Assembly (NCBI GenBank): GCA_032111745.1
Contig: JAULUH010000491.1
Location: forward strand, 1-13,422
Source of the DNA: JAULUH01 sp032111745
GTDB lineage: Bacteria; Chloroflexota; Anaerolineae; JAAEKA01
DNA length: 13,422 bases
Direction: 5' to 3'
Part shown: piece by piece, positions 1-9,000 of the stretch
How the letters are laid out: each line of letters begins with the position of its first letter
Numbering within the stretch: position 1 is the stretch's first letter
The notes under the pieces: generated by a model
What the model saw: the letters and a program-made list of their open reading frames with translations, nothing else
Told to the model about the DNA's origin: nothing
Database searches by the model: none
Translations under genes and position numbers: made by a program

Positions 1-172
1 GACTCTGCGGTTCTGATTCTGGTCATTAGAGATTCAGGCTTTGCGTTCTCTGCGACTCTGCGGTTCTGATTCTGGTCATTAGAGATTCAGGCTTTGCGTT
101 CTCTGCGACTCTGCGGTTCTGATTCTGGTCATTAGAGATTCAGGCTTTGCGTTCTCTGCGACTTTGCGGTTC
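1..172. repeat. 53-bp tandem repeat array, 3.2 copies, cut by the left edge
   Basis: Three identical 53-bp units start at positions 1, 54 and 107. A fourth, partial copy (160-172) differs at one base (gactttgcgg for gactctgcgg). Each unit starts gactctgcggttctgattc and ends ggctttgcgttctctgc. The unit is much less GC-rich than the neighbouring genes and shows no obvious hairpin. The array probably continues beyond the window. It ends 16 bp before the stop codon of the leftmost gene, so it fills the whole 3' flank of the operon; no terminator hairpin is visible in these 188 bases. Similar 'ctttgcg...ctctgcgg' strings recur between genes in many environmental bacterial genomes (recalled, not searched). 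Confidence 0.95.
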
Positions 173-188
173 ACTCTGGGGGGTTCCC

Positions 189-1973
189 TCAGGGCGCGGG
201 CTGGCGGACCCAGATCACGGCGCGCTGGTCGGATTGGGGCACGCCGTAGTGGCCGAAGATCAGCCAGCGCGCCAGGGCCGGGCTTTGCAGCGCCGTGGGT
301 GCCCAGCTCTGGGCGATGCGGTAGCTGCGGCCGGCGTAGCCCTCGCCCAGGGCCACGACGTCGGTGGGCCGGGCGACGATCACCCGCTCCCCGCTGTCCG
401 GCCCCGCGCCGGGGATCTCACGCACGTCGGCATCGCGCAGATACCAGCGCAGCAGAGGGTCGGGCGCGGTGCCCGGCGCCACCACCAGGGCCACGGGCAG
501 GTCGAACAGGTCGCCGCCGTAGGGCGTGGACTGCCGGGCCAGCTGCTGCAGGTACTCCGGGATCGCCGGCCCATCGGTGGCGCCGGTGGTGCTGAGCAGC
601 GAGCCCCAGCGCAGGCCGTCGTCGTTGTGCCCCATCTCCCAGCTGGCCCGCAGGCTGGGCAACAAGAGCGCCAACAAGAGCACGGCGATGCCCACGGTGG
701 TGGTGACCCGGCGGCCAAACCACAGCCCGGCCAGGAGGAACAGGGCCACCGATAGGCCCAGGCCCAGGCCAGCGTAGATCAGGAAGGCCCGGTCGCCGGC
801 CTGCTGGGGCGAGGCCGCGTAGTCGGCCAGCCAGATGGCGGTGAAGCCCAAGAGGGCCACGCCACCGGTGGCCAGGGCCAGGGCCTCCCACCCCTGATCG
901 GCCAGGCCGCGCAGGCGCCCGGCATAGGCGGCCAGGGCCTGCCCGCCCAGCAGGGCCAGCGGCAACGCCACCACCACGCCATCGGCCGGGCTGCGGCCGG
1001 GACGCAGCAGGAGTAGCAGCCCGATACCCAGCCACAGGCCAAGGCCGCGGGACAGCGGGTCCCCGCGGCGCAGCCCCAGCACCAGGCCGGCGAGGCCAAC
1101 GACCAGGAGGAAGGTCTCCTCCAAAACCAACTGCAGGAGCAGAGAGGTGAGTGAATAACCGCCGGGCTCGACGAACTGGCGCAGGAAGGCCACCGGCAGG
1201 TCGGCCAGCGCGGCCAGGCCCTGGGGCACCAGCAGCAGGGCGGTGGAGCCCAGCAGCAGGGTGGCGACGAGGATGAGGCCGGCCCGCAGGAGGGCTCCCT
1301 GCGTGGCGGGCCCCGGCAGGGGGCAGACCGTGCGGTGCCGCAGCAGGAGCAGGGCCAGGGGGGCCATGGCCAGCAGCATGGCGTAGCCAGCCGGCGCGGA
1401 CATCAAGAGCACGGCCAGGGCCGCGGCGCCCCAGGCAGCCCAGGGCCGCACGCCCTCCCGGCAGTAGCCGTCCACGCAGAGGAGCAGCCCCAGCGCGCCC
1501 AGCACGGCAAAGCTCTCGCCGGTGCCGCTGCGGCTCCAGAACACCAGGTAGGTGGAGATGGCCAATAGGAAGGCCGCGGCCAGCGCGGCCGGCCGGCCCA
1601 ACGCGCGGCGCAGGCCGTAGGGCAAGAGCACCAGCAGGGTGCCCGCCAGGGCCGGGAAGGCGCGCGCCCAGAACTCGCTGGCGCCCGCCAGCAGGAAGCC
1701 AAGATACTGCAGGCTGAGCAGCAGCGGGCTGGTGCCGGGCAGGGGCAGGGCATCCGCGCCGCGCACCTGGGACAGGGCCGACCAGGCCTGGGCGGCCTCG
1801 GCCGGGGCCATGGGATGCTGGCCGAGGTCCACCAGGCGCAAGGCCCCAGCCAGAAGCAGGGCCAGACCGTAGGCCAGGCGCTCCAGGGTCAGCCAGGCCA
1901 GCAGGTTGCGCGGCCCGGCGGCCGTGGGGTAAGGGGGAGCTGTCGTCGTAGCAGCCATGGGTTCGGTGTTCAT
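189..1973 (-). CDS. Agl23/TIGR03663-like GT39-family membrane protein
   Basis: 594 residues. A short polar N-terminus is followed by a first membrane helix (about residues 33-50) and then many hydrophobic segments to about residue 440. A soluble C-terminal part (about 445-594) follows. The region after helix 1 (GQHPMAPAEAAQAW, then FWARAFPALAGTLLVLLPYGLRR as a next segment) has the layout of the first extracytoplasmic loop of PMT/GT39 enzymes. It best matches what is recalled of TIGR03663, 'flippase activity-associated protein Agl23', a family usually encoded near Chlor_Arch_YYY genes, as here. Family members are expected to handle polyprenyl-phosphate-linked sugars at the membrane. The usual Asp-Glu pair of that loop reads Ala58-Glu59 (GCC GAG, codon 1800-1802), so catalysis may be lost. 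It starts 36 bp after the DUF2298 gene and is last in the operon. The ATG at 1973 is used; Met6 is an alternative, and neither has a clear ribosome-binding site. Membrane GT-C fold is secure; the exact family is likely but unproven. Confidence 0.85.
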   Translation of the reverse strand: MNTEPMAATTTAPPYPTAAGPRNLLAWLTLERLAYGLALLLAGALRLVDLGQHPMAPAEAAQAWSALSQVRGADALPLPGTSPLLLSLQYLGFLLAGASEFWARAFPALAGTLLVLLPYGLRRALGRPAALAAAFLLAISTYLVFWSRSGTGESFAVLGALGLLLCVDGYCREGVRPWAAWGAAALAVLLMSAPAGYAMLLAMAPLALLLLRHRTVCPLPGPATQGALLRAGLILVATLLLGSTALLLVPQGLAALADLPVAFLRQFVEPGGYSLTSLLLQLVLEETFLLVVGLAGLVLGLRRGDPLSRGLGLWLGIGLLLLLRPGRSPADGVVVALPLALLGGQALAAYAGRLRGLADQGWEALALATGGVALLGFTAIWLADYAASPQQAGDRAFLIYAGLGLGLSVALFLLAGLWFGRRVTTTVGIAVLLLALLLPSLRASWEMGHNDDGLRWGSLLSTTGATDGPAIPEYLQQLARQSTPYGGDLFDLPVALVVAPGTAPDPLLRWYLRDADVREIPGAGPDSGERVIVARPTDVVALGEGYAGRSYRIAQSWAPTALQSPALARWLIFGHYGVPQSDQRAVIWVRQPAP

Positions 1974-2009
1974 TACCGGGTGTCGCGGGTCCGGATCAGG
2001 GCGGCGGCG

Positions 2010-4622
2010 CTAGCCGCGACGCCGGTAGATACGTGTGTTGTCCACATCATAGACCAGGTCCATGGCCCGGGCAAAACGGGCCTCGGATTGCGGGGTGATG
2101 CCGTAGGCCTGGCGCTCCAGGTCGCCGACCACCACGTAGTCGATCTGCCAGCGCTCGAGCAGGTCCGCCAGCTCCGCGGGCTGGGCGCTGCGGTAGATAG
2201 TCTCGACGTCGGGCCGGCGCCGGTCCTGCTCCTCGGTGTTGCCGCGCCACTGCAGCTCGTGGCCCTCCCAGCCCAGCAGGGTGGGCAGGCCGGTCTGGGC
2301 TGATATGCGGCCGCTGTAGGTGTAGGAACCGCCAGGCGCTTCCAGCACCGTCGCCACGCCGGGCACCTGGGCCTGCAGCCAGGCCACAGCCCCGGCGTCC
2401 CCCGGCGACAGGCGCGAGAGGTAGGCGGTGCCGTCCAGGGTGGGCGGCACGGCGAAGCGCTCGGCCCGGGTGTAGGTGCTGAGCACCGGGTAGAACAGCC
2501 CGGCCGCCACCAACAGGCCGACGGTGGCCAGCCCGGCCATGGCCAGGACACGGCCGGCGTAGCAGGCGAGGTAAACCACGGCGAAGGCCGCCACCAGGGC
2601 CAGCATGACCCAGGCCTGGTAGTAGAATTTGAAAACGGTGTTCATGCGCACGCCAAAGGTGTCGCGCAGGTAGACGAACTCGACGCTGAAGACCAGCAGC
2701 AGCGCGGTGAGCACAGCTAATAGGGCAAAGGTGGCCGGGGCCGAGCGGGAGGCCGGCGGCCGGGCGGCAGGCGCCGGAGCATTGCCCGCTCGGGGGGCCA
2801 CGCGGGCCGCCAGCAGAGCCAGCACCCAGGCGATCAGGCCGGCCAGCAGCAGGTACGCCCAGGGGCTGCTGAGGCGGATGCGCAGCACCTCCCCGCCCAG
2901 CTCCAGCAGGGATGCCATCCCGGCCTGCTCCTGCACCACCGGCAGTTCGCGCAGCCGGCGCACCAGCTCCTGCCCGCCCGGCGTCGCCACACCCACAACC
3001 AGGGCCGCCAGCAGGAAGGCGACGGGCACCAGCACGGTCCAAGACAGGAAGCCCAGCCAGCGCCGCGCGGTGCGCCGGCCCTCGTCGCTCAGGGCGATGA
3101 GCAGGAAGATGGCGGCGGCCAGCAGCGGGCCGAACATCACGGCGAAGTGGGCCAGGCGGGTGGGGAAGATGAAGTTGGGCAAAATGCCGCCGGCCTGGGA
3201 CTGGAAGCCCGCGTAGAAGGGCAGGTAGAGCAGCACGCCCAGCCCGGCCACGGCAGCCATCACCACCAGGGTGCGGCTGGCGGCGGCCCAGCTCAGGCCC
3301 CCGCTGCGCCAGGCCGCGGCCATGCCGAGGGCCAGGGCGAGGAGGAACAGGTAGATGGGAAAGTCCCAGGTGTTGAGAAAGGCCAGGCCACCCAGGCCGA
3401 GGGCATAGAGAGCCAGGCCGGCCCCTCCGAGGGGAAAGAGGCCGGCGATGCCGCGCAGGGTCGGGGGCACTGCGGCCGCGGCCTCATCGGGCTGTCCTGG
3501 CCAGGCCCGCAGCAGCAGGGCCAGGGCCAGGCCAATGGCCAGGAGGGCGAAGGGCAGGGCCAGCACGTGGGGATGCATGTCCCCCAGCAGGAAGCTGAAG
3601 AAGGGAAACTCGTCGATGACCTCCACGGCGTTTCCCGCCAGGTCGCGGTCGGTGAGGACGCGGCTGGCCCGCCACCACCAGAAGAAGCGCTCGGGCAGCA
3701 CCCCACCCGGACTGGGACAGTTGGCCACCGGCTCGAGGAAATTGGGCCCGGAGAGGCAGTTGAGATCCTTGATGTCGAGCCAGCGCCAGAAGGCCACCGG
3801 CCCCAGGCCAAGGCTGTGCACGGACTCCAGGAAGCCCTCCAGGTTGCCCAGCACGGCCACGAACAGGGCGGCCAGCAGGCCCCCAGCCAGCGGCCCGGGG
3901 CCGCAGCGGCCGGCGGCGGGCTCCGGGAACTCGGTGGTAGGAGCGCGGACTGCCAGCGCCTCCCGGCCGCTGCCTGCCAATGCCCCCACCATATCGTATC
4001 CCACGCCAAAGGCCGCGACCACAGTGAGGGCAAACCAGGTGGCCAGGCCCACGTTGAAGGCCACGCCGGGTGCCAGCCCGCTCAGCGTGGTGAACAGACT
4101 CAGCATGACGTAGCCGAAGTAGTAGTAGCTGATGGCGAAGCCGGAAAGCCAGGGATCGAGGGGCGGGAAGCGCTCGCTGCGCAGGATGCCGTTGAGGAAG
4201 GCCAGCTCCATGAACTTCTCACCGCCCGCGGTGGTGATGTCCGGGCTATAGCTGCGCACGACAGCCCAGCCGGCCAGGGCCACCAGAAACAGGGCCTCCA
4301 CGGCGATGACCAGGGCCTTGGACGCAGCCAGCCAGCCCAGCAGAGGGCGCCGGCCGGTGGCATCACGCTGCCAGCCCTCCCGGCCCAGGAAGGCCGAGAG
4401 CGCAGCCACCAGGAGCAGGCTCGCCAGGATGGCGCCGCTGGTGTTGCCGAGAAAGCCCAGGCTGCTCCCCAGCCAGAAGAGGTAGCTGACCAGCAATAGC
4501 CCCAGGGGCTTGGCCAGGGCATAGCCCCGGCCGGGCAGGCTGGCGAACAGGCGCCAGGCCAGGGGCAGGGCGGCGACCGCGAAAAGCTGCGCGATAAGCC
4601 AAAAGCTGAGGACGGGAAGCAT
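2010..4622 (-). CDS. Stand-alone DUF2298 (Chlor_Arch_YYY) membrane protein
   Basis: 870 residues from the ATG at 4622. An in-frame start at 4685 would overlap the anti-sigma gene and add a polar stretch before the first helix (LPVLSFWLIAQLFAVAALPL), so the 4622 start is preferred; it lies 5 bp after the anti-sigma stop. It is polytopic, with a soluble C-terminus from about residue 715. It carries the motif that names TIGR03662, YYYFG (Tyr166-Gly170), preceded by GGEKFMELAFLN (about 132-143). Other motifs are DMHPH (Asp348-His352), LNTWDFP and RMNTVFKFY (Met660). The length fits the single-domain class (700-900 residues). All these motifs recur in the C-terminal half of the 1556-residue protein in the same operon, so the two are paralogues. 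Function is not established; a GT-C-like role in surface glycan assembly is inferred from topology, partners and the fusion. No Shine-Dalgarno sequence is visible, so translation is probably coupled to the gene before it. Confidence 0.92.
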   Translation of the reverse strand: MLPVLSFWLIAQLFAVAALPLAWRLFASLPGRGYALAKPLGLLLVSYLFWLGSSLGFLGNTSGAILASLLLVAALSAFLGREGWQRDATGRRPLLGWLAASKALVIAVEALFLVALAGWAVVRSYSPDITTAGGEKFMELAFLNGILRSERFPPLDPWLSGFAISYYYFGYVMLSLFTTLSGLAPGVAFNVGLATWFALTVVAAFGVGYDMVGALAGSGREALAVRAPTTEFPEPAAGRCGPGPLAGGLLAALFVAVLGNLEGFLESVHSLGLGPVAFWRWLDIKDLNCLSGPNFLEPVANCPSPGGVLPERFFWWWRASRVLTDRDLAGNAVEVIDEFPFFSFLLGDMHPHVLALPFALLAIGLALALLLRAWPGQPDEAAAAVPPTLRGIAGLFPLGGAGLALYALGLGGLAFLNTWDFPIYLFLLALALGMAAAWRSGGLSWAAASRTLVVMAAVAGLGVLLYLPFYAGFQSQAGGILPNFIFPTRLAHFAVMFGPLLAAAIFLLIALSDEGRRTARRWLGFLSWTVLVPVAFLLAALVVGVATPGGQELVRRLRELPVVQEQAGMASLLELGGEVLRIRLSSPWAYLLLAGLIAWVLALLAARVAPRAGNAPAPAARPPASRSAPATFALLAVLTALLLVFSVEFVYLRDTFGVRMNTVFKFYYQAWVMLALVAAFAVVYLACYAGRVLAMAGLATVGLLVAAGLFYPVLSTYTRAERFAVPPTLDGTAYLSRLSPGDAGAVAWLQAQVPGVATVLEAPGGSYTYSGRISAQTGLPTLLGWEGHELQWRGNTEEQDRRRPDVETIYRSAQPAELADLLERWQIDYVVVGDLERQAYGITPQSEARFARAMDLVYDVDNTRIYRRRG

Positions 4623-4627
4623 AGGGC

Positions 4628-5485
4628 TCAGGGCAGCGACGCCGCGATGCGCAGCATCTCCTCCACGGGCAGGACCGCGCTCCACAGCTCCAGGGTCAGG
4701 TCGCCCTGGCTCCAGATCAGCTGGTGCATGAGCACGTCGTCGCGGCCGGCGGCCGCCTCAAACGCCAGCAGGACCGCCTGGTGGCCGTTGGGCAGGGCTA
4801 CGTCCTCGGCGGCGTGCACGCTCTCAGACTGAAATTCCACCTGCCCCACCCGGATGGCGCCGGCGCGGCCACTGTTGAACTGGCGCAGCACGGCGTAGGG
4901 GCCGGCGGTGGGGCTGGCATCCGGGGGCTCGTAAGTGGCCTCGACGTAGAGGGGCTGCATCCACGCCGGCAGGCCCTGGTACGAGATGGCCTCCACGCCC
5001 TGCAGCTGGTAGCCGGCGGGCAGGTAGGTGGGCTCCCGTAGATCGAGGCCGGTGGCCGCGGCCGCGGCGGCCACGCTGGCATAGCTCTGGCTGTCTGCGG
5101 CTAGGGCCGGCAGGGGGGTCGCGTCGGGCACCACCGCCACCTGCATGTTGCCGACCCGGAAGCGAGCCACCCAGCTGCCCAGAGCCTGGCGCGGGCCGGG
5201 CAACACCAGCAGTACCAGCAGCAGGAGGGCCGCCAGGGGGGCCAGCAGGCGCAGGCCGCCAGCCGGCCGGCCGGCCCACAGGCGCTGGCGCCAGCCCGGC
5301 TGTGGCTCGGCCGCGGCCAGCTGGGCCCACACCCGCCGCTCGAAGGTCGGCTCAGAGGGAGGCAAAAGGCCCGGCAGCGCAGCCAGGCGCGCGGCCACCG
5401 GGAGCAGGTCCGGGGGAAACTCCCACCCCGGCTCCAGCTCCCGGTCTTCCTGATCGAGAGGCCAGTTGTGATCTGGAGTGGTCAC
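4628..5485 (-). CDS. Membrane-anchored anti-sigma factor, DUF4367-type sensor domain
   Basis: 285 residues with a GTG start. The cytoplasmic N-terminus (1-77) includes a helical stretch around ERRVWAQLAAAE (49-60). One hydrophobic helix (about 79-96) follows, then an extracytoplasmic domain. EPTYLPAGYQ (151-160) is typical of DUF4367 domains found on anti-sigma factors, and the domain runs to the C-terminus. No HxxxCxxC zinc-anti-sigma motif is present; the protein contains no cysteine. The start is set by a GTGA overlap: the GTG shares 4 bp with the TGA of the ECF sigma gene (5482-5485), and a GGAGG lies 7 nt upstream. This coupling is typical of a sigma/anti-sigma pair made in fixed ratio. 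The inferred role is to hold the sigma factor at the membrane until an envelope signal releases it. The pairing is confident; the signal and the release mechanism are unknown. Confidence 0.85.
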   Translation of the reverse strand: MTTPDHNWPLDQEDRELEPGWEFPPDLLPVAARLAALPGLLPPSEPTFERRVWAQLAAAEPQPGWRQRLWAGRPAGGLRLLAPLAALLLLVLLVLPGPRQALGSWVARFRVGNMQVAVVPDATPLPALAADSQSYASVAAAAAATGLDLREPTYLPAGYQLQGVEAISYQGLPAWMQPLYVEATYEPPDASPTAGPYAVLRQFNSGRAGAIRVGQVEFQSESVHAAEDVALPNGHQAVLLAFEAAAGRDDVLMHQLIWSQGDLTLELWSAVLPVEEMLRIAASLP

Positions 5486-6006
5486 GGCTCATCCTCCACG
5501 GCGGCCGGGGCTGCACCCAGCTGCACGCGCAGCTTGCGAATGGCCCGGAATAGGATCACGCCGACATTGCTGTCGCTCAAGCCCGTGGCCCGGGCGATCT
5601 CGCGGTTGCTCAGCCCGCCGGCGTATTTCAGGGCGATGATCTCCTGCTCACGCTCGGGCAGCTGGGCAATGGCCGCCAGTACCTCGGCCAGCTCCTCACG
5701 GCGGGCCGCGGCCTCGGCCGGCGACTCGCCCCGCAGCGGCAGCTCCACCAGGGCATCCAGGCTGACCTCGCCGCGGCGCCGGCGGTAGTACTGCCCCACC
5801 TCGTTACGGGCGATCTGGAACAGCCAGCCGCCGAAGGCGTCCTCGCTGCGCAGCTGGTGGACCTTGCGGAAGGCCTGCTCGAAGGTCATAGCCGCCAGGT
5901 CCTGGGCCACCATCTCGTCCGGCACGCGCAGGCGGATGAAGTTGAGCACCCGCGGCAGGTACTCCCGATACCGGGCGGCGAACTCGTTGGCGTCCACAGC
6001 CATCAC
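5482..6006 (-). CDS. ECF-type RNA polymerase sigma factor
   Basis: 174 residues, the usual size for a group 4 sigma factor with only regions 2 and 4. Region 2 spans about residues 10-78 and includes the core-binding and -10-recognition helices (VAQDLAAMTFEQAFRKV, then GGWLFQIARNEVGQYYRRRR). A short acidic linker follows. Region 4 spans about 108-162, with LPEREQEIIALKYAGGLSNREIA and the recognition helix SDSNVGVILFRAIRKLR. The gene starts GTG ATG; the GTG at 6006 is used and the ATG at 6003 is equally possible. It lies 52 bp after the large fusion gene and overlaps the anti-sigma gene by 4 bp. No convincing promoter is seen in the 52-bp gap, so it is probably transcribed with the operon; autoregulation from an upstream promoter is likely but not shown. 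Confidence 0.95.
   Translation of the reverse strand: MMAVDANEFAARYREYLPRVLNFIRLRVPDEMVAQDLAAMTFEQAFRKVHQLRSEDAFGGWLFQIARNEVGQYYRRRRGEVSLDALVELPLRGESPAEAAARREELAEVLAAIAQLPEREQEIIALKYAGGLSNREIARATGLSDSNVGVILFRAIRKLRVQLGAAPAAVEDEP
5493..5497 (-). promoter_or_regulatory. Ribosome-binding site of the anti-sigma gene
   Basis: GGAGG on the minus strand, inside the last codons of the sigma gene, with 7 nt between it and the GTG at 5485. It supports the GTG start and the 4-bp overlap. It is the clearest Shine-Dalgarno sequence in the operon; the other internal starts lack one. Confidence 0.7.
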
Positions 6007-6058
6007 CCGCGCGGCCGCCCGGGCCTTCGCTCTTCAAGATGCCCGGCCAGAGGAACCA

Positions 6059-9000
6059 TTACAGTACCCGGTAGATGGTCACGCCGTCGTTGCGATAGGC
6101 CATTGCCAGCACCCCCTCTGCCACCAGGCGATCCAGCTTCTCCAGCCCCTCAGGGGGATAGACGATGCGCTCCAGCTCCCCCACGTAGACGTAGTCGATG
6201 CCCATCTCCTCGATGAGCGCCTGGGCCCGCGCCGGGTCCGCGGTGCGCCAGAATTCCTCCCCCCGGGCGCGGCGCTCGCCGGTCTGCCAGCCATAACGCT
6301 GCTCCCCCTCCTGGTGGAAGCCCAGCAGGGTGGGAAAGCCGGTGAAGGTGGCCGCGCGCAGGCCCCCCTCCCTATAGTAGCCGACTAAGGCCTCGGCCAC
6401 CACCGGGGTGCCGCTCACGTTGTCCTGCAGCCAGCGCAGGGCGTCGTAGTCGTGGCGCAGGACGATGCGGGAGTCGCCGGCTCGCCCGGCGTCGGGATGC
6501 CAGGTGTAGCTGCCGGGCACCATGTAGGCCATGCCATCCAGGGTGCCAATGGGCGGGCGGCCATTGTCGCGGGGGAAGCGGTCGTCCACGCGGGCCGGGG
6601 TGCCGGCCAGGGGGAAGACCAGGGAGAGGGCCAGCAGGGTGGCGAAGCCCGCCAGCCAGGCCACCCGCCAGGGGGCGTGCCAGGTCTGCCGGGCGAAGCG
6701 CCAGATACGGGGCAGGGCCACGGCGGCGGCGATGCCCAGCATCACCCAGGCCTGGATGTAAAACTTGAAAAGGGTGTTCATGCGCCGCCAGTCGCCGCCC
6801 TGCAGGTGGTCCTTGAGGTAGAGGAACTCCACGCCCATGAGCACCAGGAGGCCGCTAAATACCAGCACCATGAGGAAGGCGGCCTCGGTCGTAGCGCGGC
6901 GGCGCCACAACAGGAGGGCCGCGCCGGCCAGCGGCAACACCAGCACCGCGGGCACGGCCCAGCCCAGGAGGGCCAGGACCACGGGAAGGGCCAGCAGCAG
7001 GGCCAGCCCCACCAGGGCGCCGGCGGTGAGGGTGGACAGGTTGGGGCTGGCGTCGGAGCGCTGCACCAGCTCCCCGGTCTGCGGTAGCCGGTTCAGGCCC
7101 ACCCGCAGCCAGCGCAGGAGAGCCGGGTCGCCGGTGGCCTGGCCCATCGGCAGCTGCCGCAGCTCCACCAGCACCAGGGTGGCGGCCAGGAGGAAGAGCA
7201 GGCCCCAGATGCCGAGCCAGGGGGCCAGGGGGGTCTTGTCCGGCACCAGCCCGATGCCCTGGCCGGCCAGGGGCGCGTAGCTGCGGAAGAAGGGGAAATA
7301 GAGGCCGACGGAGAGCAGGCCCAGCCCGGCGGCGAAGGCCACGGTGCCGAGCAGGGCGCGGCCCGGCTCGGCGCTGAGATGGCCGAGGCGCCACTGCCGC
7401 ACCAGCCACACCAGCACGGCCAGGCCGAAGTAGGTGGGCAGGTCCCAGGTGTTGATCACGGCCAGGGCGCCCAGGGTGAGGGAGAGGGCCAGCAGGCTGA
7501 GGCCCAGGGCCGGCCGGCTATCCGCGCGGCTCTGGCCGGGGATACGCAGCAGGTTCAGGGCCAGGCCGAGGAAGAGCACAGTGAAGGGGATGCCGATCAG
7601 GTGGGGGTGCAGGTCGGCAAAGAGGAAGCTCCAATAGGGGAACTCGTTGATGGTGAAGGGGATGACCCGGCTGGGATCCCAATACCGGTAGGCTGGTAAA
7701 GTGGCCTCGGTGGTGAGCACAGCCCACAGGCCATCGGCGGCCCGCACCACGGCCTGCAGCCCGGGCAGGTTGCTGGTGAACGCGGTCTCCGCCTGCTCGC
7801 CCAGCCCGCGCAGCACCTGCGCGCCGCCGTCCACGTTGCCCAGCAGGGCCACAAAGAGCACCGCCAGCAGGCCCACGCCCACGCCCTGCGCCCAACCCCG
7901 GTTCCAGCGCGCCGGGCCGGGCCGCTCTACCAGGTTATAGGCCAGGCTAAATACGTTAGCCACGGTGAGGGCGAAGAGGGTGGGGATGGCCAGGTTGAAG
8001 GCCACGGAGGACCAGATGCCGGTGAGCTTGATGAGCAGGTTGACCAGGTAGTGGCCGTAGTAGTAGTAGTTGATGGTGCCGCCGGCGAAGTAGGGATCCA
8101 GGGGCGGGAAGCTGGCGCTGCGCAGGATGGCGTTCAGGAAGGCGAACTCCATGAACTTCTCGCCGCCGTTCCAGGGCTGCCACAGGTCGGGGTTGAGGAG
8201 GCGGATGCCCACGAAGAGCAGGTAGGCCGCGGCGAAGAGCCCCTCGCCCAGCAGGATCAGCCGCCACTGCTCGCGCACGAACGCGGCCATGGCCGCGCGC
8301 TGCCGCCGCCATGCCAGCAGCGAGGCCAGGCCCACCAGCACGACGGCAGCCACGATGAAGGGCAGGGCGTTGCGGCCGATGCCGAGGCTGGCGGTGATCC
8401 ACACCAGGTAGCCCACCAGGAGCCAGCCCACGGAGCGGGAGAAAAGGTAGCCGCGGTCCCGCAGATGGGCGAAGAGGGCGAAGGTGATGGGCCAGGCGGC
8501 CAGGCCGACCAGGGAGATGGCCAGCCACCAGGCCAGTACGGCCAGGGGCGCGGACTGGCTGGCCAGGGGGTTCCAGCGGAAGTCGTCCAGCACAGGCAAC
8601 TCGGACAGCGGCTCTGCCAGCAGCAGGCTCTTGCCCTCGCCCGGCCCGGGCTCGGCGGGGTCCTCTTCCCCTGCGCGGTCGCCGCTAAGCAGGCCGAAGA
8701 TGCGGCTGATCAGGAGGGGCTCGCCCACGTCCCAGGCCCGTGCGCCCTCCCAGCTGCCGCCCAGCAGGGCATCCCACTCGGCATCGCTCAGGTCGCGCTC
8801 TTTGCGGAACACGTGGACCTGGGGATGGTCGTACAGGGTGAAGCTCTCGTCGGCGCCTTCGTCGTCGATCTCGATCCCCAGCAGCCGCGGGTGGTTGGCC
8901 TCCCGGTGGGCCAGTTCATAGCCCAGCTCCCCGGCGAAGAGCAGCTGGTAGTAGCGATTGGTCAGGGGGTAGCGCGCGGGCAGGTTGTCGACGGCGCCGT

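Noticed and set aside
3147..4499. A 450-codon open frame on the plus strand, opposite the stand-alone DUF2298 gene
   Set aside because: Its product is dominated by Gln, Gly, Ala and His and matches no fold. The opposite strand encodes a protein with conserved family motifs. It is a by-product of high GC content.
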